From positions 1 to 64,000 of the forward strand of contig NZ_JAUCZG010000019.1 of assembly GCF_030373225.1 (NCBI RefSeq): a stretch of 64,000 bases of DNA. The letters are read 5' to 3'. Position 1 is the stretch's first letter. Each line of letters starts with the position of its first letter. The notes under the pieces were generated by a model, which worked only from the letters and a program-made list of their open reading frames with translations, made no database searches and was not told the origin of the DNA. The position numbers and the translations under genes are program-made. This DNA comes from Hydrogenophaga sp. GTDB taxonomy: Bacteria > Pseudomonadota > Gammaproteobacteria > Burkholderiales > Burkholderiaceae_C. This document shows positions 49,631-59,076 of this stretch, in pieces.

Positions 49631-51616
49631 ATGACCTCGCTCGACATCGCGCTGCTGTACCTTCTGGCCTCCGTGCTGGGCGTGGTGGCCTGCCGCCTGG
49701 TGCGCCTGCCACCGATGCTGGGCTACCTGGTGGTGGGGGTGTTGATCGGACCCCACGCGCTGGCGCTGGCGCAGGATTCCAGCGGCATCCGCTACCTGGC
49801 GGAGTTCGGCGTGGTGTTCCTCATGTTCGTGATCGGGCTCGAATTCAGCCTGCCCAAGCTGCGCTCGATGAAGCGACTGGTGTTCGGCCTGGGCCTGTCG
49901 CAGGTGGTGCTCACGGTGGTGATCACCACCGCAGCGTCGATGGTGCTCACGCTGTTGCTGCCGACCTGGTGGGACATCAGCTGGCAGACCGCGCTGGCGC
50001 TGGGCGGTGTGATGGCCATGAGCAGCACGGCCATCGTGATCAAGCTGGTGGCCGAGCGGCTGGAGCTGGAGTCCGAGCACGGCAAGCGCGTGCTGGGCAT
50101 CCTGCTGTTCCAGGATCTGGCCGTGGTGCCCTTGCTGGTGCTCATTCCCGCGCTGGCTGCTGCGCCCGAAGACCTGCTGCCGGCGCTGGGCTGGGCCACG
50201 CTCAAGGCCGTGCTGCTGCTCGGCCTGCTGCTCACCGGCGGGCAAAAGGTGATGCGCTGGTGGCTGACCCTGGTTGCAAGGCGCAAGAGCGACGAGTTGT
50301 TCATGCTCAACCTGCTGTTGATCACGCTGGGGCTGGCCTGGCTGACCGAACACGCCGGCCTGTCGCTGGCTCTGGGCGCTTTCGTGGCCGGCATGTTGAT
50401 CTCGGAGACCGAGTTCAAGCACCAGGTGGAGACGGACATCCGTCCGTTCCACGACGTCTTGCTGGGTCTGTTCTTCATCACCATCGGCATGATGCTGGAC
50501 TGGCGTCTGGTGTTCGACCGCTGGCAACTCGTGCTGCTGCTCCTCACGATGTCGGTCGGCTTCAAGCTGGCGCTCATCACCGGCCTGACGCGCGCCCTGG
50601 GTGCGCCCATGGGCGTGGCGCTGCGAACCGGCCTCTACCTCGCGCAGGCCGGCGAATTCGGTCTGGTGTTGCTCACGCTCGCCGGCAACAACAACCTGAT
50701 TCCGCCAGCGCTGTTCAACCCCATCCTGGCGTCGATGGTGCTGTCGATGCTGGCCACGCCGTTCGTGATCATGTATGCCAACACCATCGTCACGCGCCTG
50801 GTCGGCAGCGACTGGCTGATGCAGTCGGTGCAGATGACGAGCATCGCACGCAAGGCCATCAACGCCGACAAGCACGTGATCATTTGCGGCTATGGTCGAT
50901 GCGGCCAGAACCTGGCCAGGCTGCTTGAAGGCGAGGGCATTCCCTACATGGCGCTCGACCTGGACCCCGACCGGGTTCGCCAGGCCGCGGCTGCGGGCCA
51001 TTCGGTGGTGTTTGGCGATGCCGCCCGCCTGCAGGCGCTCATGGCAGCCGGCCTGCACCGCGCCAGCGCGGTGGTGGTGACCTACCTGGACACCCCCAGC
51101 GCACTCAAGGTGTTGCGCCACACCCATGAACAGGCGGCGAACGTCCCGGTGGTGGTGCGCACGGTGGATGACGTGGACCTGGAGAAACTGCGGTCGGCGG
51201 GCGCCACCGAAGTGGTGCCCGAGGCCATCGAGGCCAGCCTGATGCTCGCCAGCCATGCCCTCGCACTGGTGGGCGTGCCCATGCGCCGCGTGATCCGCGT
51301 GGTGCAGGAACAGCGCGATGCGCGCTACAACCTGCTGCGCGGCTACTTTCACGGCGCCGACGACAGCAGTGCGGACGAGATCGAGCACGAGCGCCTGAAC
51401 ACCGTGACGCTGCCGGCGGCCGGACGCAACGTGGGCAGGACGCTGGAGAGCCTGGCACTGCATGCGGTGGGCGTTCGGGTGGTGAGCCTGCGCCACGCCA
51501 GCGGCATGCCGGCCGCGCTGTCCGACGACATGGTCCTGCAGGGTGGCGACACGCTGGTGCTCAGCGGCAAGGCGCCGGCACTGGCACTGGCGGAAGACAA
51601 ACTGCTGTCCGGCTGA
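49631..51616 (+). CDS. Kef-type monovalent cation:proton antiporter (CPA2) with RCK domains
   Basis: The 661-residue protein has an N-terminal CPA2 transporter (about 1-385, 12-13 helices; 'PPMLGYLVVGVLIGPHALAL', 'MSSTAIVIKLVAERLELESE', 'GILLFQDLAVVPLLVLIPAL'). A cytosolic RCK_N/TrkA-N domain follows ('HVIICGYGRCGQNLARLLEG' is the nucleotide-binding loop), then an RCK_C domain (about 565-655). This is the KefB/KefC/YbaL layout: potassium efflux or K+/H+ exchange gated by nucleotide or glutathione. No KefF/G partner is present. Confidence 0.92.
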   Translation: MTSLDIALLYLLASVLGVVACRLVRLPPMLGYLVVGVLIGPHALALAQDSSGIRYLAEFGVVFLMFVIGLEFSLPKLRSMKRLVFGLGLSQVVLTVVITTAASMVLTLLLPTWWDISWQTALALGGVMAMSSTAIVIKLVAERLELESEHGKRVLGILLFQDLAVVPLLVLIPALAAAPEDLLPALGWATLKAVLLLGLLLTGGQKVMRWWLTLVARRKSDELFMLNLLLITLGLAWLTEHAGLSLALGAFVAGMLISETEFKHQVETDIRPFHDVLLGLFFITIGMMLDWRLVFDRWQLVLLLLTMSVGFKLALITGLTRALGAPMGVALRTGLYLAQAGEFGLVLLTLAGNNNLIPPALFNPILASMVLSMLATPFVIMYANTIVTRLVGSDWLMQSVQMTSIARKAINADKHVIICGYGRCGQNLARLLEGEGIPYMALDLDPDRVRQAAAAGHSVVFGDAARLQALMAAGLHRASAVVVTYLDTPSALKVLRHTHEQAANVPVVVRTVDDVDLEKLRSAGATEVVPEAIEASLMLASHALALVGVPMRRVIRVVQEQRDARYNLLRGYFHGADDSSADEIEHERLNTVTLPAAGRNVGRTLESLALHAVGVRVVSLRHASGMPAALSDDMVLQGGDTLVLSGKAPALALAEDKLLSG

Positions 51617-51743
51617 AGCCGGGCAAAGCGACGGCCCGGGGAATTTCCCGAATTGTCAGTGGACATTCCAACCTCCGGGTTTTGTTTGTGACCAATCAGT
51701 ATGTATCCTCACGGTCTCTTCAACCTTCCCGGAGACCAATCCC

Positions 51744-52706
51744 ATGATGGACCGTCGTTTGTTTCTTGGTGCTGGCGTCGCCGGTGCTTCTGCGCTGACC
51801 TTATCGTCGGTGTTCTCGCAAAACACCCCCAACTTCGGCGCACCGGTCCTGCCTGCGCCAGGCTTTCGCAAGATGAAACTGGGCGCGATGGAAGTGATCG
51901 CGATCAACGATGGTGCCCTGCGCCGTCCGCTGGGTGAAGAGTTCGTTCGCAATGCGCCGCTGGAGCAGGTCAAGGCCATGCTCGCCTCGCAAAACCTCCC
52001 CACCGATTACGTGGACATTCCGTTCACGCCCTACCTGATCGTGAGCGGCAACACGCGGTTCCTGATCGACACCGGCTTCGCCGACAACGGTCCCCCGACC
52101 ACCGGCCGCCTGGTGGCCAACATGGCCGCCGCAGGTCACAAGCCCGAAGACATCGACCACGTCATCATCAGCCACTTCCACGGGGACCACATCAACGGCC
52201 TGATCAAGAAAGACGGCTCGCTGATGTTCCCCAAGGCAAAGATCCATGTGCCGACCACCGAAATGGCCTTCTGGATGGACGACGCCAAGATGGCAGCCGC
52301 GCCACCCGCAGCCCAGGGCGGATTCCAGAATGCGCGCCGCGTGTTCGGTGCGGTCCCGGCCGATCGCCTGGTGCGTTTCGAGCCAGGCGCAGAGCTCGCG
52401 CCCGGTATCCAGTCGTCGGCTGCATTCGGCCACACGCCGGGCATGTCGGTGTTCACGGTGCGTTCTGAAGGACAGTCATTCATGTACACGGCCGACGTGA
52501 CCAACGTGCCTTCGCTGTTTGCGCGCAGCCCCGACTGGGCCGTCGCATTCGACATGGACGCCGAGATGGCCCGCCAGACGCGTCGCCGCATCTACGACAC
52601 GCTGGTGAAGGACAAGATGGCCATGGGCGGTTTCCATTTCCCGTTCCCCGCGCTGGGCACCATCGAGGCCTCGGGCAACGGCTACCAGTTCAAACCCATG
52701 GCCTGA
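51744..52706 (+). CDS. Exported metallo-beta-lactamase-fold hydrolase
   Basis: The 320-residue protein starts with a twin-arginine-like signal ('MMDRRLFLGAGVAGASALTL'). The MBL-fold domain has the metal motif 'HVIISHFHGDHINGLI' (HxHxDH), a His in 'FGHTPGMSVF', an Asp in 'SFMYTADVTN' and a His in 'MGGFHFPFPALG', so both metals can be bound. Similar proteins include periplasmic lactonases and alkylsulfatase-like enzymes; the substrate is not clear. GGAGA precedes the ATG, and it is a single-gene unit with its own terminator. Confidence 0.87.
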   Translation: MMDRRLFLGAGVAGASALTLSSVFSQNTPNFGAPVLPAPGFRKMKLGAMEVIAINDGALRRPLGEEFVRNAPLEQVKAMLASQNLPTDYVDIPFTPYLIVSGNTRFLIDTGFADNGPPTTGRLVANMAAAGHKPEDIDHVIISHFHGDHINGLIKKDGSLMFPKAKIHVPTTEMAFWMDDAKMAAAPPAAQGGFQNARRVFGAVPADRLVRFEPGAELAPGIQSSAAFGHTPGMSVFTVRSEGQSFMYTADVTNVPSLFARSPDWAVAFDMDAEMARQTRRRIYDTLVKDKMAMGGFHFPFPALGTIEASGNGYQFKPMA

Positions 52707-52726
52707 CAGGGTCGCCATGGTCTCCT

Positions 52727-52757
52727 GCCCCGGCCTTCGCGCCGGGGCTTTTTTTTT
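52727..52757 (+). terminator. Rho-independent terminator after the MBL-fold gene
   Basis: GCCCCGGC-CTTCGC-GCCGGGGC has an 8-bp stem followed by nine T. It lies 20 nt past the stop. Confidence 0.95.
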
Positions 52758-52798
52758 GACCGGTCGATAATGGGGCACTCTCCCAAGACCCGACGACC

Positions 52799-53344
52799 AT
52801 GGACACCTCCGCCTTTCTCAAAGCCCACATCCGCACGGTGCCCGACTGGCCCGCACCCGGGGTGCAGTTCCGCGACATCACACCGTTGCTGCAAGACCCC
52901 CATGTGTTTCGCGTGCTGATCGATGCCTTCGTGCACCGCTACATGGACCCGGCGCTCAAACCCGGCGTGGTGGCCGGTCTGGATGCCCGCGGCTTCATCA
53001 TCGGCTCGGTGCTCGCCTACGAACTCGGCGTGGGCTTCGTGCCGATCCGCAAGAAGGGCAAGCTGCCCTTCACCACGGTGGAAGAAACCTACGAGCTGGA
53101 ATACGGCAGCGCCACGGTGGAGCTGCACACCGACGCGGTCAAGGCCGGCGACAAGGTGGTGCTGATCGACGACCTGATTGCCACCGGCGGCACGATGATG
53201 GCCGGGAGGCGACTGCTGGAGAAACTGGGTGCCGAGGTCATGGAGGGTGCGGCCATCGTCGATCTGCCCGAGCTGGGCGGATCGCAGAAGCTGCGCGAAT
53301 CCGGCCTCAAGCTCTTCACGCTGGTGGACTTCTCTGGCCACTGA
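52799..53344 (+). CDS. apt: Adenine phosphoribosyltransferase
   Basis: Apt salvages adenine to AMP with PRPP. The 181-residue protein has the family N-terminus '[20 protein letters not shown]', '[20 protein letters not shown]', and the PRPP-binding loop '[20 protein letters not shown]'. Length and motifs are standard. It has its own start just after the MBL-gene terminator and converges with the next gene 24 nt away. Confidence 0.96.
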   Translation: MDTSAFLKAHIRTVPDWPAPGVQFRDITPLLQDPHVFRVLIDAFVHRYMDPALKPGVVAGLDARGFIIGSVLAYELGVGFVPIRKKGKLPFTTVEETYELEYGSATVELHTDAVKAGDKVVLIDDLIATGGTMMAGRRLLEKLGAEVMEGAAIVDLPELGGSQKLRESGLKLFTLVDFSGH

Positions 53345-53368
53345 ACGCAAGCGAACAGGCCCGGGGCG

Positions 53369-54028
53369 TCAAAGCTTGCCGTGCTGGGTCTCGCTGAGGG
53401 CAGCGAAGTCGCTGTGCGATTCGGGCACCGGAAGTTTCGCGTCTTCCGGGGAGGGATAGGCCGGCTTGGCTGCGGCTTGCAGTGCCTGCCGGAACGCCGC
53501 CACCTCGTCTTCACCGAGCGCCTGCATGGGCGCGTGTGACGAACGGATGTTGGGCTTGGGAATGGCCGTGGCACTGAACACCTCGGCGTCGCGCCGGGTC
53601 TGCACCGACACCGAGGAGCGCAGGGCCACGCCCACCTGATCGTGCACCGCGCGGCGGCGCCAGTACACCGAGCGCACCAGCATGCCGTGGCGGGCCTTGG
53701 CGCTTTGCTGGATCCAGTTTTCGATTTCCAGCAGGTACTCGTCGGGCATGCTCTCGGCAGGCAGCGCCAGATCGATCAAGACCAGAAACGAATCGCCATT
53801 GGCATCGAGGGTGAGCACCTTGAATTCGTAGCTGGTGGAGAGCACGCCGCCGCGAATGAGCGACTCGCGCACCACAGCGAACAACTGCTCGCGCCGCAGG
53901 ATGCGCCGACCCTTGCGCGGCGAGATCAGCGGCAAGGTGGTCTGCCCGAAGGACTTGCGCGCGCGGGCCAGACGCCCTTTTCCCGACCCGTTGGTTTTTT
54001 TGGCTTGCAGCCAGCTCATGAAGGACAT
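53369..54028 (-). CDS. Conserved hypothetical protein
   Basis: I do not recognise this 219-residue protein. It is soluble, with a basic N-terminal third ('ARARKSFGQTTLPLISPRKG'), an alpha/beta middle part ('LLEIENWIQQSAKARHGMLV', then 'SVYWRRRAVHDQV') and a polar, Pro-rich C-terminus. There is no signal peptide, membrane helix or metal motif. The ATG at 54028 follows no strong ribosome site; 54019 is an alternative. It lies 98 nt downstream of the cNMP-domain gene on the same strand. Codon use looks like its neighbours, so it is probably a real gene. Confidence 0.7.
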   Translation of the reverse strand: MSFMSWLQAKKTNGSGKGRLARARKSFGQTTLPLISPRKGRRILRREQLFAVVRESLIRGGVLSTSYEFKVLTLDANGDSFLVLIDLALPAESMPDEYLLEIENWIQQSAKARHGMLVRSVYWRRRAVHDQVGVALRSSVSVQTRRDAEVFSATAIPKPNIRSSHAPMQALGEDEVAAFRQALQAAAKPAYPSPEDAKLPVPESHSDFAALSETQHGKL

Positions 54029-54126
54029 GGTCAAAGTGTGCACAAGGCCTTGCGCTGAAGTGTTCGGAACAGAGAGGTGAAAGCGGTGCTGCTCGCAGCC
54101 ATGGGCCAGCACCGTCCTCGGGGCGA

Positions 54127-54618
54127 TCAAGTGACAGCCACCCGCTTGGGTTTGTTGTACATGCGCCGGGCCAGCACCGCCGACATGGCCACCGTGACTT
54201 CCAGCGCGACTTCAGGGTGTCGGCTGGAGAGCTCGCGAAAACGCAGCGGGGTCATGCACCAGAGCCGGCAGTCGCTGCCGGCGTGCACCGTGGCGCTGCG
54301 GGGCAGGTGGCTGAAAAACGCGCCTTCGCCGAGCAGCGAACCCGAGCCCACCACTGCGATGCGAACGCGCTCCTTGTCGTCTTCGTAGTGCACGGTGAGC
54401 GTGCCGCTCTCGACAAAATAAACCGTGCGGTCCTTCACACCCTGCTCGATCAGCACCTGACCCTGCTGCAGCACCACCGGCTGCAGGTAGTTGGCCAGCA
54501 TCGGCCACTGGATTTCGGTCAGGTTCAGGGGCACCGCGTCGAGCGCGCTGCTGTGCCGCATGGACTCGGCCAGGCCTTTGATGTCGAAGCGCAGGGATGT
54601 CGGTGGTGTGACATGCAT
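54127..54618 (-). CDS. Cyclic nucleotide-binding domain protein without DNA-binding domain
   Basis: The 163-residue protein is one Crp-type cupin domain: 'VVLQQGQVLIEQGVKDRTVY', 'FVESGTLTVHYEDDKE', the phosphate-cassette-like 'GSGSLLGEGAFFSHLPRSAT', and a C-terminal helix. It stops where Crp proteins would carry the helix-turn-helix, so it is not a classical regulator. It may sense a nucleotide or act through a protein partner. The start could be the ATG at 54618 or the GTG at 54621. mnmE is upstream on the same strand across a 106-bp gap. Confidence 0.82.
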   Translation of the reverse strand: MHVTPPTSLRFDIKGLAESMRHSSALDAVPLNLTEIQWPMLANYLQPVVLQQGQVLIEQGVKDRTVYFVESGTLTVHYEDDKERVRIAVVGSGSLLGEGAFFSHLPRSATVHAGSDCRLWCMTPLRFRELSSRHPEVALEVTVAMSAVLARRMYNKPKRVAVT

Positions 54619-54724
54619 CACGTCAAGATACCCGCGTCCCGCATGCCCGCGCAAGCTGTACTTACCAGTGTTTACAACTGCACCGCCGAGCGGCATTCGC
54701 TGCGTTCCGGGCGGCGTGCGCGGC

Positions 54725-56119
54725 CTACTTTCCGATGCAGAAACGCGAAAAGATTTCGCCGAGCAGATCGTCGGCCGTGAACTCACCGGTGATCTCGCCC
54801 AGCGCGCGCTGAGCCAGCCGCAGCTCCTCGGCCAGCAGGTCGAGGTGATCGGCGCGACAGGCCAGCAAGGCATCGGCCTGCGCCAGATGAGCGTCGACGC
54901 GGTGCAGCGCCTGCAGGTGTCGGGTGCGTGCCATGAAGAGGCCATCGCCAGGCTGCTGCCAGCCCGCGATGGCCAGCAAGCGCTGGCGCAAGGCCTCCAG
55001 CCCTTCACCCTGTCGGGCCGATATGGCCAGGCCGCCTTGCAGGTCGATGCCTGCCGCGGGGCACTGGTCGAGCTTGTTCCACACATGCAGCACCGGCACA
55101 CCCGCGCCGACCGCCAGCGCCAGGCTGGTGGCAATCACCTCGTCCGCCTGTTGGTAGGCGGCGGCGTCACAGCGGGTCAGGTCGTGCAGGAACAGCACCA
55201 CATCGGCTTGCCGGATGCGTCCCCAGGCCCGCTCGATACCGATCTTCTCCACCTCGTCCACATCGGGGCTGTCGCGCAGGCCGGCCGTGTCGACCACGTG
55301 CAGCGGCACGCCCTCGATCTGGATGGTCTGCTGCACCACGTCGCGCGTGGTGCCAGCCACCGGTGTGACGATGGCCAGTTCGGCGCCGGCGAGCGCGTTG
55401 AGCAGTGAGCTCTTGCCCGCGTTGGGCTGGCCCGCAATCACCACCTGCAGGCCATCGCGCAACAACGCGCCCTGGGTGGCCTGCGCCAGCACCGCCAGCA
55501 AGGCCTCGCGCAGTCGGCGCATCTGCCCCGCAGCGTCGGCCTTCTGCAGAAAGTCGATGTCCTCCTCGGGGAAATCCAGCGTCGCTTCAACCAGCATGCG
55601 CAGGTTGACCAGGGCATCGCGCAGTGCATGGATGCGTCCCGAGAACACGCCGGCGAGCGAGCGCGAGGCGCTGCGCGCCGCGGCTTCGGTGCTCGCATCG
55701 ATCAGGTCGGCCACCGCCTCCGCTTGCGCCAGGTCGAGCTTGTCGTTGAGGAAGGCGCGCTCGGTGAATTCGCCTGCGCGAGCCACGCGCAAGGCAGGCA
55801 GGACATCGCGCGCAGCCTCGAGGCAGCGCGCCACCAGCAACTGCAACACCACAGGACCGCCATGACCCTGCAGCTCCAGCACGTCTTCACCGGTGTACGA
55901 ATTCGGGCCCGGAAACCACAAGGCCAGACCGTGGTCGATGGGCTGACCTGCTGCGTCGGCAAAGGGCAGGTAGGTCGCTTCGCGCGGCGTCAACAGGCGC
56001 CCCAGCAAGGCCTGCACGAATGGCGTCAACCCCCTGCCCGAAACGCGAACAATGCCGACCCCGCCCCGACCGGGCGCGGTGGCAATGGCAACGACGGGAT
56101 CACGCGAGGCAGCGAGCAT
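54725..56119 (-). CDS. mnmE: tRNA modification GTPase MnmE
   Basis: With MnmG, MnmE makes the 5-carboxymethylaminomethyl group on U34 of tRNAs. The 464-residue protein has the N-terminal folate-binding domain ('[20 protein letters not shown]'), a helical domain, and an inserted G domain with G1 '[15 protein letters not shown]', G2 '[10 protein letters not shown]', G3 'DTAGLRD' and G4 'NKLD'. It ends with the essential CIGK motif. The ATG at 56119 was chosen by homology. It follows yidC by 114 nt on the same strand in the conserved rpmH-rnpA-yidD-yidC-mnmE order. Confidence 0.97.
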   Translation of the reverse strand: MLAASRDPVVAIATAPGRGGVGIVRVSGRGLTPFVQALLGRLLTPREATYLPFADAAGQPIDHGLALWFPGPNSYTGEDVLELQGHGGPVVLQLLVARCLEAARDVLPALRVARAGEFTERAFLNDKLDLAQAEAVADLIDASTEAAARSASRSLAGVFSGRIHALRDALVNLRMLVEATLDFPEEDIDFLQKADAAGQMRRLREALLAVLAQATQGALLRDGLQVVIAGQPNAGKSSLLNALAGAELAIVTPVAGTTRDVVQQTIQIEGVPLHVVDTAGLRDSPDVDEVEKIGIERAWGRIRQADVVLFLHDLTRCDAAAYQQADEVIATSLALAVGAGVPVLHVWNKLDQCPAAGIDLQGGLAISARQGEGLEALRQRLLAIAGWQQPGDGLFMARTRHLQALHRVDAHLAQADALLACRADHLDLLAEELRLAQRALGEITGEFTADDLLGEIFSRFCIGK

Positions 56120-56233
56120 GGGGGTCGAGCATAAAGGGCCAGGCCCGGAAACAACGAGGGCCTGCAACGCAGGCCCGGCGAGGAACAAAGTGCCCCGCAT
56201 CAGCGGCGCAGGGGGGTCACCTTTGCCTTGGGG

Positions 56234-57946
56234 TCATTTCTTGAAGTCGGGCATGCTGAACTTCAGCGGCACACCCATCTTCTTGTTGATGAACGCCTGC
56301 TGGAGGATGGTCAGCACGTTGTTCGTGATCCAGTACAGCACCAGGCCGGACGGGAAGAAGAAGAACATCACCGAGAACATCAGCGGCATGAGCCACATCA
56401 GCTTGGCCTGCAGGGGATCCGGCGGCAGCGGGTTGAGCGCGGTCTGGATCATGGTGGTCACGGCCATCACCAGCGGCAGGATGAAGTAAGGATCGGGCGA
56501 GGACAGGTCGGTGATCCAGGCCAGCCAGGGCGCATTGCGCATTTCCACGCTGGAGAGCAACACCCAGTAGAGCGCAATGAACACCGGGATCTGGATCAGG
56601 ATGGGGAAGCAGCCGCCCAGCGGGTTGACCTTTTCTTCCCGGTACATCTTCATCATTTCCTGCTGCATCTGCTGCGGGTTGCCCTTGAGGCGCTCGCGCA
56701 TTTCCATGATGCGCGGGTTGATCTTCTTCATCTTGGCCATGCTGCGGTAGGCGCTGGCGTTGAGCCAGTAGAACGCGGCCTTGATCAGCACCACCAGCAG
56801 CACGATGGACCAGCCCCAGTTGGCCACGAAGCCATGGATCTTCTCGAGCAACCAGTACAGCGGCTTGGCCAGGATGGTCAACCAGCCGTAGTCCTTGACC
56901 AGTTCGAGGCCCGGAGCGATGGTCTCCAGGACCTTTTCTTCCTGCGGGCCGACAAACAGGCGGGCCTGCACGCTCTGCGTCTGTCCGGGCTCGATGGCCG
57001 TCAGGTTCGTGATGCTGCCCACCGCAAACAGGTTGTTGTCGATCTTGCGGGCAAAGTTGTCGCGTGCCACCCCCTCGCCCAGCAGCCAGGCCGAAGCGAA
57101 ATAGTGCTGCACCATGGCCACATAACCGTCGCTGGCCGTCTTGGTGAATTCGGCCTTGTTCTTCTCGATGTCGTCGAACTCGACCTTCTGGTACTTCTGC
57201 TCGTTGGTGAAGACCGCGGGGCCGGTGAACGTGGAATAGAACGGCGTCTCGCTGCTGAGCTTGCTGCCGTCGCGCACCAGCTGCACGTACAGCTGCGGAT
57301 TGACCGCCTGCGTGCCGAGGTTCTGCACTTCGTGGTTCACCGCAATGTCGTAGCTGCCGCGCTTGAGGGTGTAGGTCTTCACCAGCTTCACGCCGCCCAC
57401 ATCGCCGGACTCGAAGCGCACCTGCAACTCGTTCTGGCCATCGGCCAGCGTGGTCTCGGGGGTGAGCAGGGTCATCGGCGTCTTGTGGGTCGGAAACGAC
57501 CCACCGATCAGGCCGGACTGCGCCACGTAGATCCGCTCGGCGCTCTGGGTCAGCAGGGTGAAGGGTTGCTCGCTCTGGTCCTTGCTTTGCTGCGTGGCTT
57601 CGGCGTGCTTGAGCAGTTCGGCACCAACCAGCGAGCCGCCTTCGGTGTTGAACACCAGCTTGAACACATCGGTGGTGACCTCATGGCGGGCGGCGACCGG
57701 GCTCGGCGCACCGGTGGGCGCCTCACCCGGCACCGTGCTGGCGGGGGCGGTGCCCGAGGGCACGGCCACAGCCGCGGGCAGGCTGGCGTCGGCAGCCGGT
57801 GCCGGCGCCGCGGCCGGTGCCGTCACCGGAGCGGATCCCGGGAAAAAGGTGGGCTGCTGTCCATTGTGGATCTGCCATTTGTCCCAGACCAGGACCATGG
57901 ACAGACCAAACACCACCCACAGGATGGACCGACGGATGTCATTCAT
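56234..57946 (-). CDS. yidC: Membrane protein insertase YidC
   Basis: YidC inserts and folds inner-membrane proteins with or without SecYEG. The 570-residue protein has the N-terminal helix ('SILWVVFGLSMVLVWDKWQI'), an Ala/Pro-rich linker, the large periplasmic beta domain, and the conserved C-terminal five-helix core ('WGWSIVLLVVLIKAAFYWLN', 'GGCFPILIQIPVFIALYWVL', 'FPSGLVLYWITNNVLTI'). The start overlaps yidD by 4 nt. The length is usual for proteobacterial YidC. Confidence 0.97.
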   Translation of the reverse strand: MNDIRRSILWVVFGLSMVLVWDKWQIHNGQQPTFFPGSAPVTAPAAAPAPAADASLPAAVAVPSGTAPASTVPGEAPTGAPSPVAARHEVTTDVFKLVFNTEGGSLVGAELLKHAEATQQSKDQSEQPFTLLTQSAERIYVAQSGLIGGSFPTHKTPMTLLTPETTLADGQNELQVRFESGDVGGVKLVKTYTLKRGSYDIAVNHEVQNLGTQAVNPQLYVQLVRDGSKLSSETPFYSTFTGPAVFTNEQKYQKVEFDDIEKNKAEFTKTASDGYVAMVQHYFASAWLLGEGVARDNFARKIDNNLFAVGSITNLTAIEPGQTQSVQARLFVGPQEEKVLETIAPGLELVKDYGWLTILAKPLYWLLEKIHGFVANWGWSIVLLVVLIKAAFYWLNASAYRSMAKMKKINPRIMEMRERLKGNPQQMQQEMMKMYREEKVNPLGGCFPILIQIPVFIALYWVLLSSVEMRNAPWLAWITDLSSPDPYFILPLVMAVTTMIQTALNPLPPDPLQAKLMWLMPLMFSVMFFFFPSGLVLYWITNNVLTILQQAFINKKMGVPLKFSMPDFKK

Positions 57947-58230
57947 GACGCGTTCTTCTTTGCTGAGGAGGGGGAAAGCAGGCGGGAAAAGAGGGCCGGT
58001 CGGGTCTCGGGCACCGGATCGAAGCCGCCGTCGCACCAGGGATGACAGCGAACCAGCCGCGCGACCGTGAGGTAGGTGCCGGCCGCCGCGCCGTGCCGCT
58101 CCAGCGCGCCGATGGCATAGGCAGAACAGGTGGGCTCGAAGCGGCAACCACTGCCCAGGGACGGACTCAACAGCAGCCGGTAGCCCTTGACCAGACCCAC
58201 CAGCGCCTGGCGCGGCCAGTCAACCCACAT
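57943..58230 (-). CDS. yidD: Membrane protein insertion efficiency factor YidD
   Basis: YidD is a small, probably amphipathic inner-membrane protein that aids YidC-dependent insertion. The 95-residue protein has the signatures 'GCRFEPTCSAYAIGALERHG' and 'RCHPWCDGGFDPVP'. The ATG at 58230 overlaps the rnpA end by 11 nt. The order rnpA-yidD-yidC is the conserved one. Confidence 0.95.
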   Translation of the reverse strand: MWVDWPRQALVGLVKGYRLLLSPSLGSGCRFEPTCSAYAIGALERHGAAAGTYLTVARLVRCHPWCDGGFDPVPETRPALFSRLLSPSSAKKNAS

Positions 58231-58639
58231 CGCGGGTCTCCACCGGCACGGCCGGCCTGGGCAACTGGACACGCGAGAGCAGCTGTTCCAGCTCCAGGCG
58301 CACCGCGCGCTTGAGCGCGTCGGACGTGGCGCTCACGAACTGCTTGCGGCTGAACTCGCTGCGCAATCGAACCACCCACGCCGCATGCGGCAGCGCCACA
58401 GGCAGGTGCCGCGCCGCTTCGTAGATCTGGCGCCGGATGGCATTGCGTGTAACGGCCCGGCGCGCCCAACGCTTGGGCAGGAGCACGCCCAGCCAGGCAT
58501 CGGCCACCGGAAACAACGGCTTGCCCTCGACGTGTGCGTCCAGGGCCGCGCGGTGCAGGGCGAAGTGAGGGGTCTTGGCCACGGGCGCTCCAGCCATGAC
58601 GGCCTGGAATTGCGGACGGGATCGCAGGCGCTGGGTCAC
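58220..58639 (-). CDS. rnpA: Ribonuclease P protein component
   Basis: RnpA is the basic protein subunit of RNase P, which trims the 5' end of pre-tRNAs. The 139-residue protein (from GTG 58639) has '[20 protein letters not shown]', the RNR-type motif '[20 protein letters not shown]' and a basic C-terminus. The GTG was chosen because it sits right before the conserved 'QRLR' start and no suitable ATG is near. It lies between rpmH and yidD, as in nearly all bacteria. Confidence 0.93.
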   Translation of the reverse strand: MTQRLRSRPQFQAVMAGAPVAKTPHFALHRAALDAHVEGKPLFPVADAWLGVLLPKRWARRAVTRNAIRRQIYEAARHLPVALPHAAWVVRLRSEFSRKQFVSATSDALKRAVRLELEQLLSRVQLPRPAVPVETRDVG

Positions 58640-58719
58640 TGCACAGGCGCCAGCATCTGGCGGCAGACGGACCGGGCACAGGGACGCCGGCACGACATGC
58701 GCCGATTCAAAGCGCCGAC

Positions 58720-58854
58720 TCAGACAGCCAGGCGCTTGCGGCCTTTGGCGCGACGGGCATTGATCACGGCACGCCCGCCTCGGGTCTTCATGCGAACGAG
58801 AAAGCCGTGGGTGCGGGCGCGGCGGATCTTGGAGGGCTGGTAGGTGCGTTTCAT
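58720..58854 (-). CDS. rpmH: 50S ribosomal protein L34
   Basis: The 44-residue protein is L34: it starts '[20 protein letters not shown]' and ends '[11 protein letters not shown]', rich in Arg and Lys. It is a full-length small gene directly upstream of rnpA on the same strand, in its universal position beside dnaA. A good sigma-70 promoter lies upstream. Confidence 0.97.
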   Translation of the reverse strand: MKRTYQPSKIRRARTHGFLVRMKTRGGRAVINARRAKGRKRLAV

Positions 58855-58885
58855 GGTGGTCTCTTACAAATCGGGAAAACCCGCA

Positions 58886-58915
58886 ATTATCGCAAAGAAA
58901 ACCCAGGTGCGGCAA
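58886..58915 (-). promoter_or_regulatory. rpmH: Promoter of rpmH-rnpA-yidD-yidC
   Basis: On the minus strand TTGCCG, an 18-nt spacer and GATAAT form a strong sigma-70 promoter, 32 nt before the rpmH ATG. The surrounding 40 bases are the most AT-rich in the intergenic region. Confidence 0.7.
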
Positions 58916-58992
58916 GCACTTGCCCTTGGGTGCGCACGATCCACTTCAGCAACAGCCCCGGCCGCCACGGTCACGGCGGTACGCCGACCGGC

Positions 58993-59022
58993 TTGTGGAT
59001 AAGTACCTGGCCGTCCTACAAT
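58993..59022 (+). promoter_or_regulatory. dnaA: dnaA promoter overlapped by a DnaA box
   Basis: TTGTGG (58993-58998), an 18-nt spacer and TACAAT (59017-59022) make a sigma-70 promoter with a start near 59029. The perfect DnaA box TTATCCACA (minus strand, 58994-59002) covers the -35. A second near-match TTGTCCACA is at 59044-59052 in the leader. This layout fits DnaA autorepression. Confidence 0.65.
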
Positions 59023-59076
59023 GCCGCGAGCGTCCCGCGTCATTTGTCCACAACCACAACAACACCGCCACCCAGC

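Larger units (their letters stand above)
58855..59076. other. Candidate oriC / rpmH-dnaA intergenic region
   Basis: The 222-bp region between divergent rpmH and dnaA carries one perfect and one near-perfect DnaA box and an AT-rich patch (58861-58901). This is the usual origin position in betaproteobacteria, but only two boxes are visible, so the functional origin could extend elsewhere. The dnaA-dnaN gap (60496-60680) shows no clear box. Confidence 0.5.
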
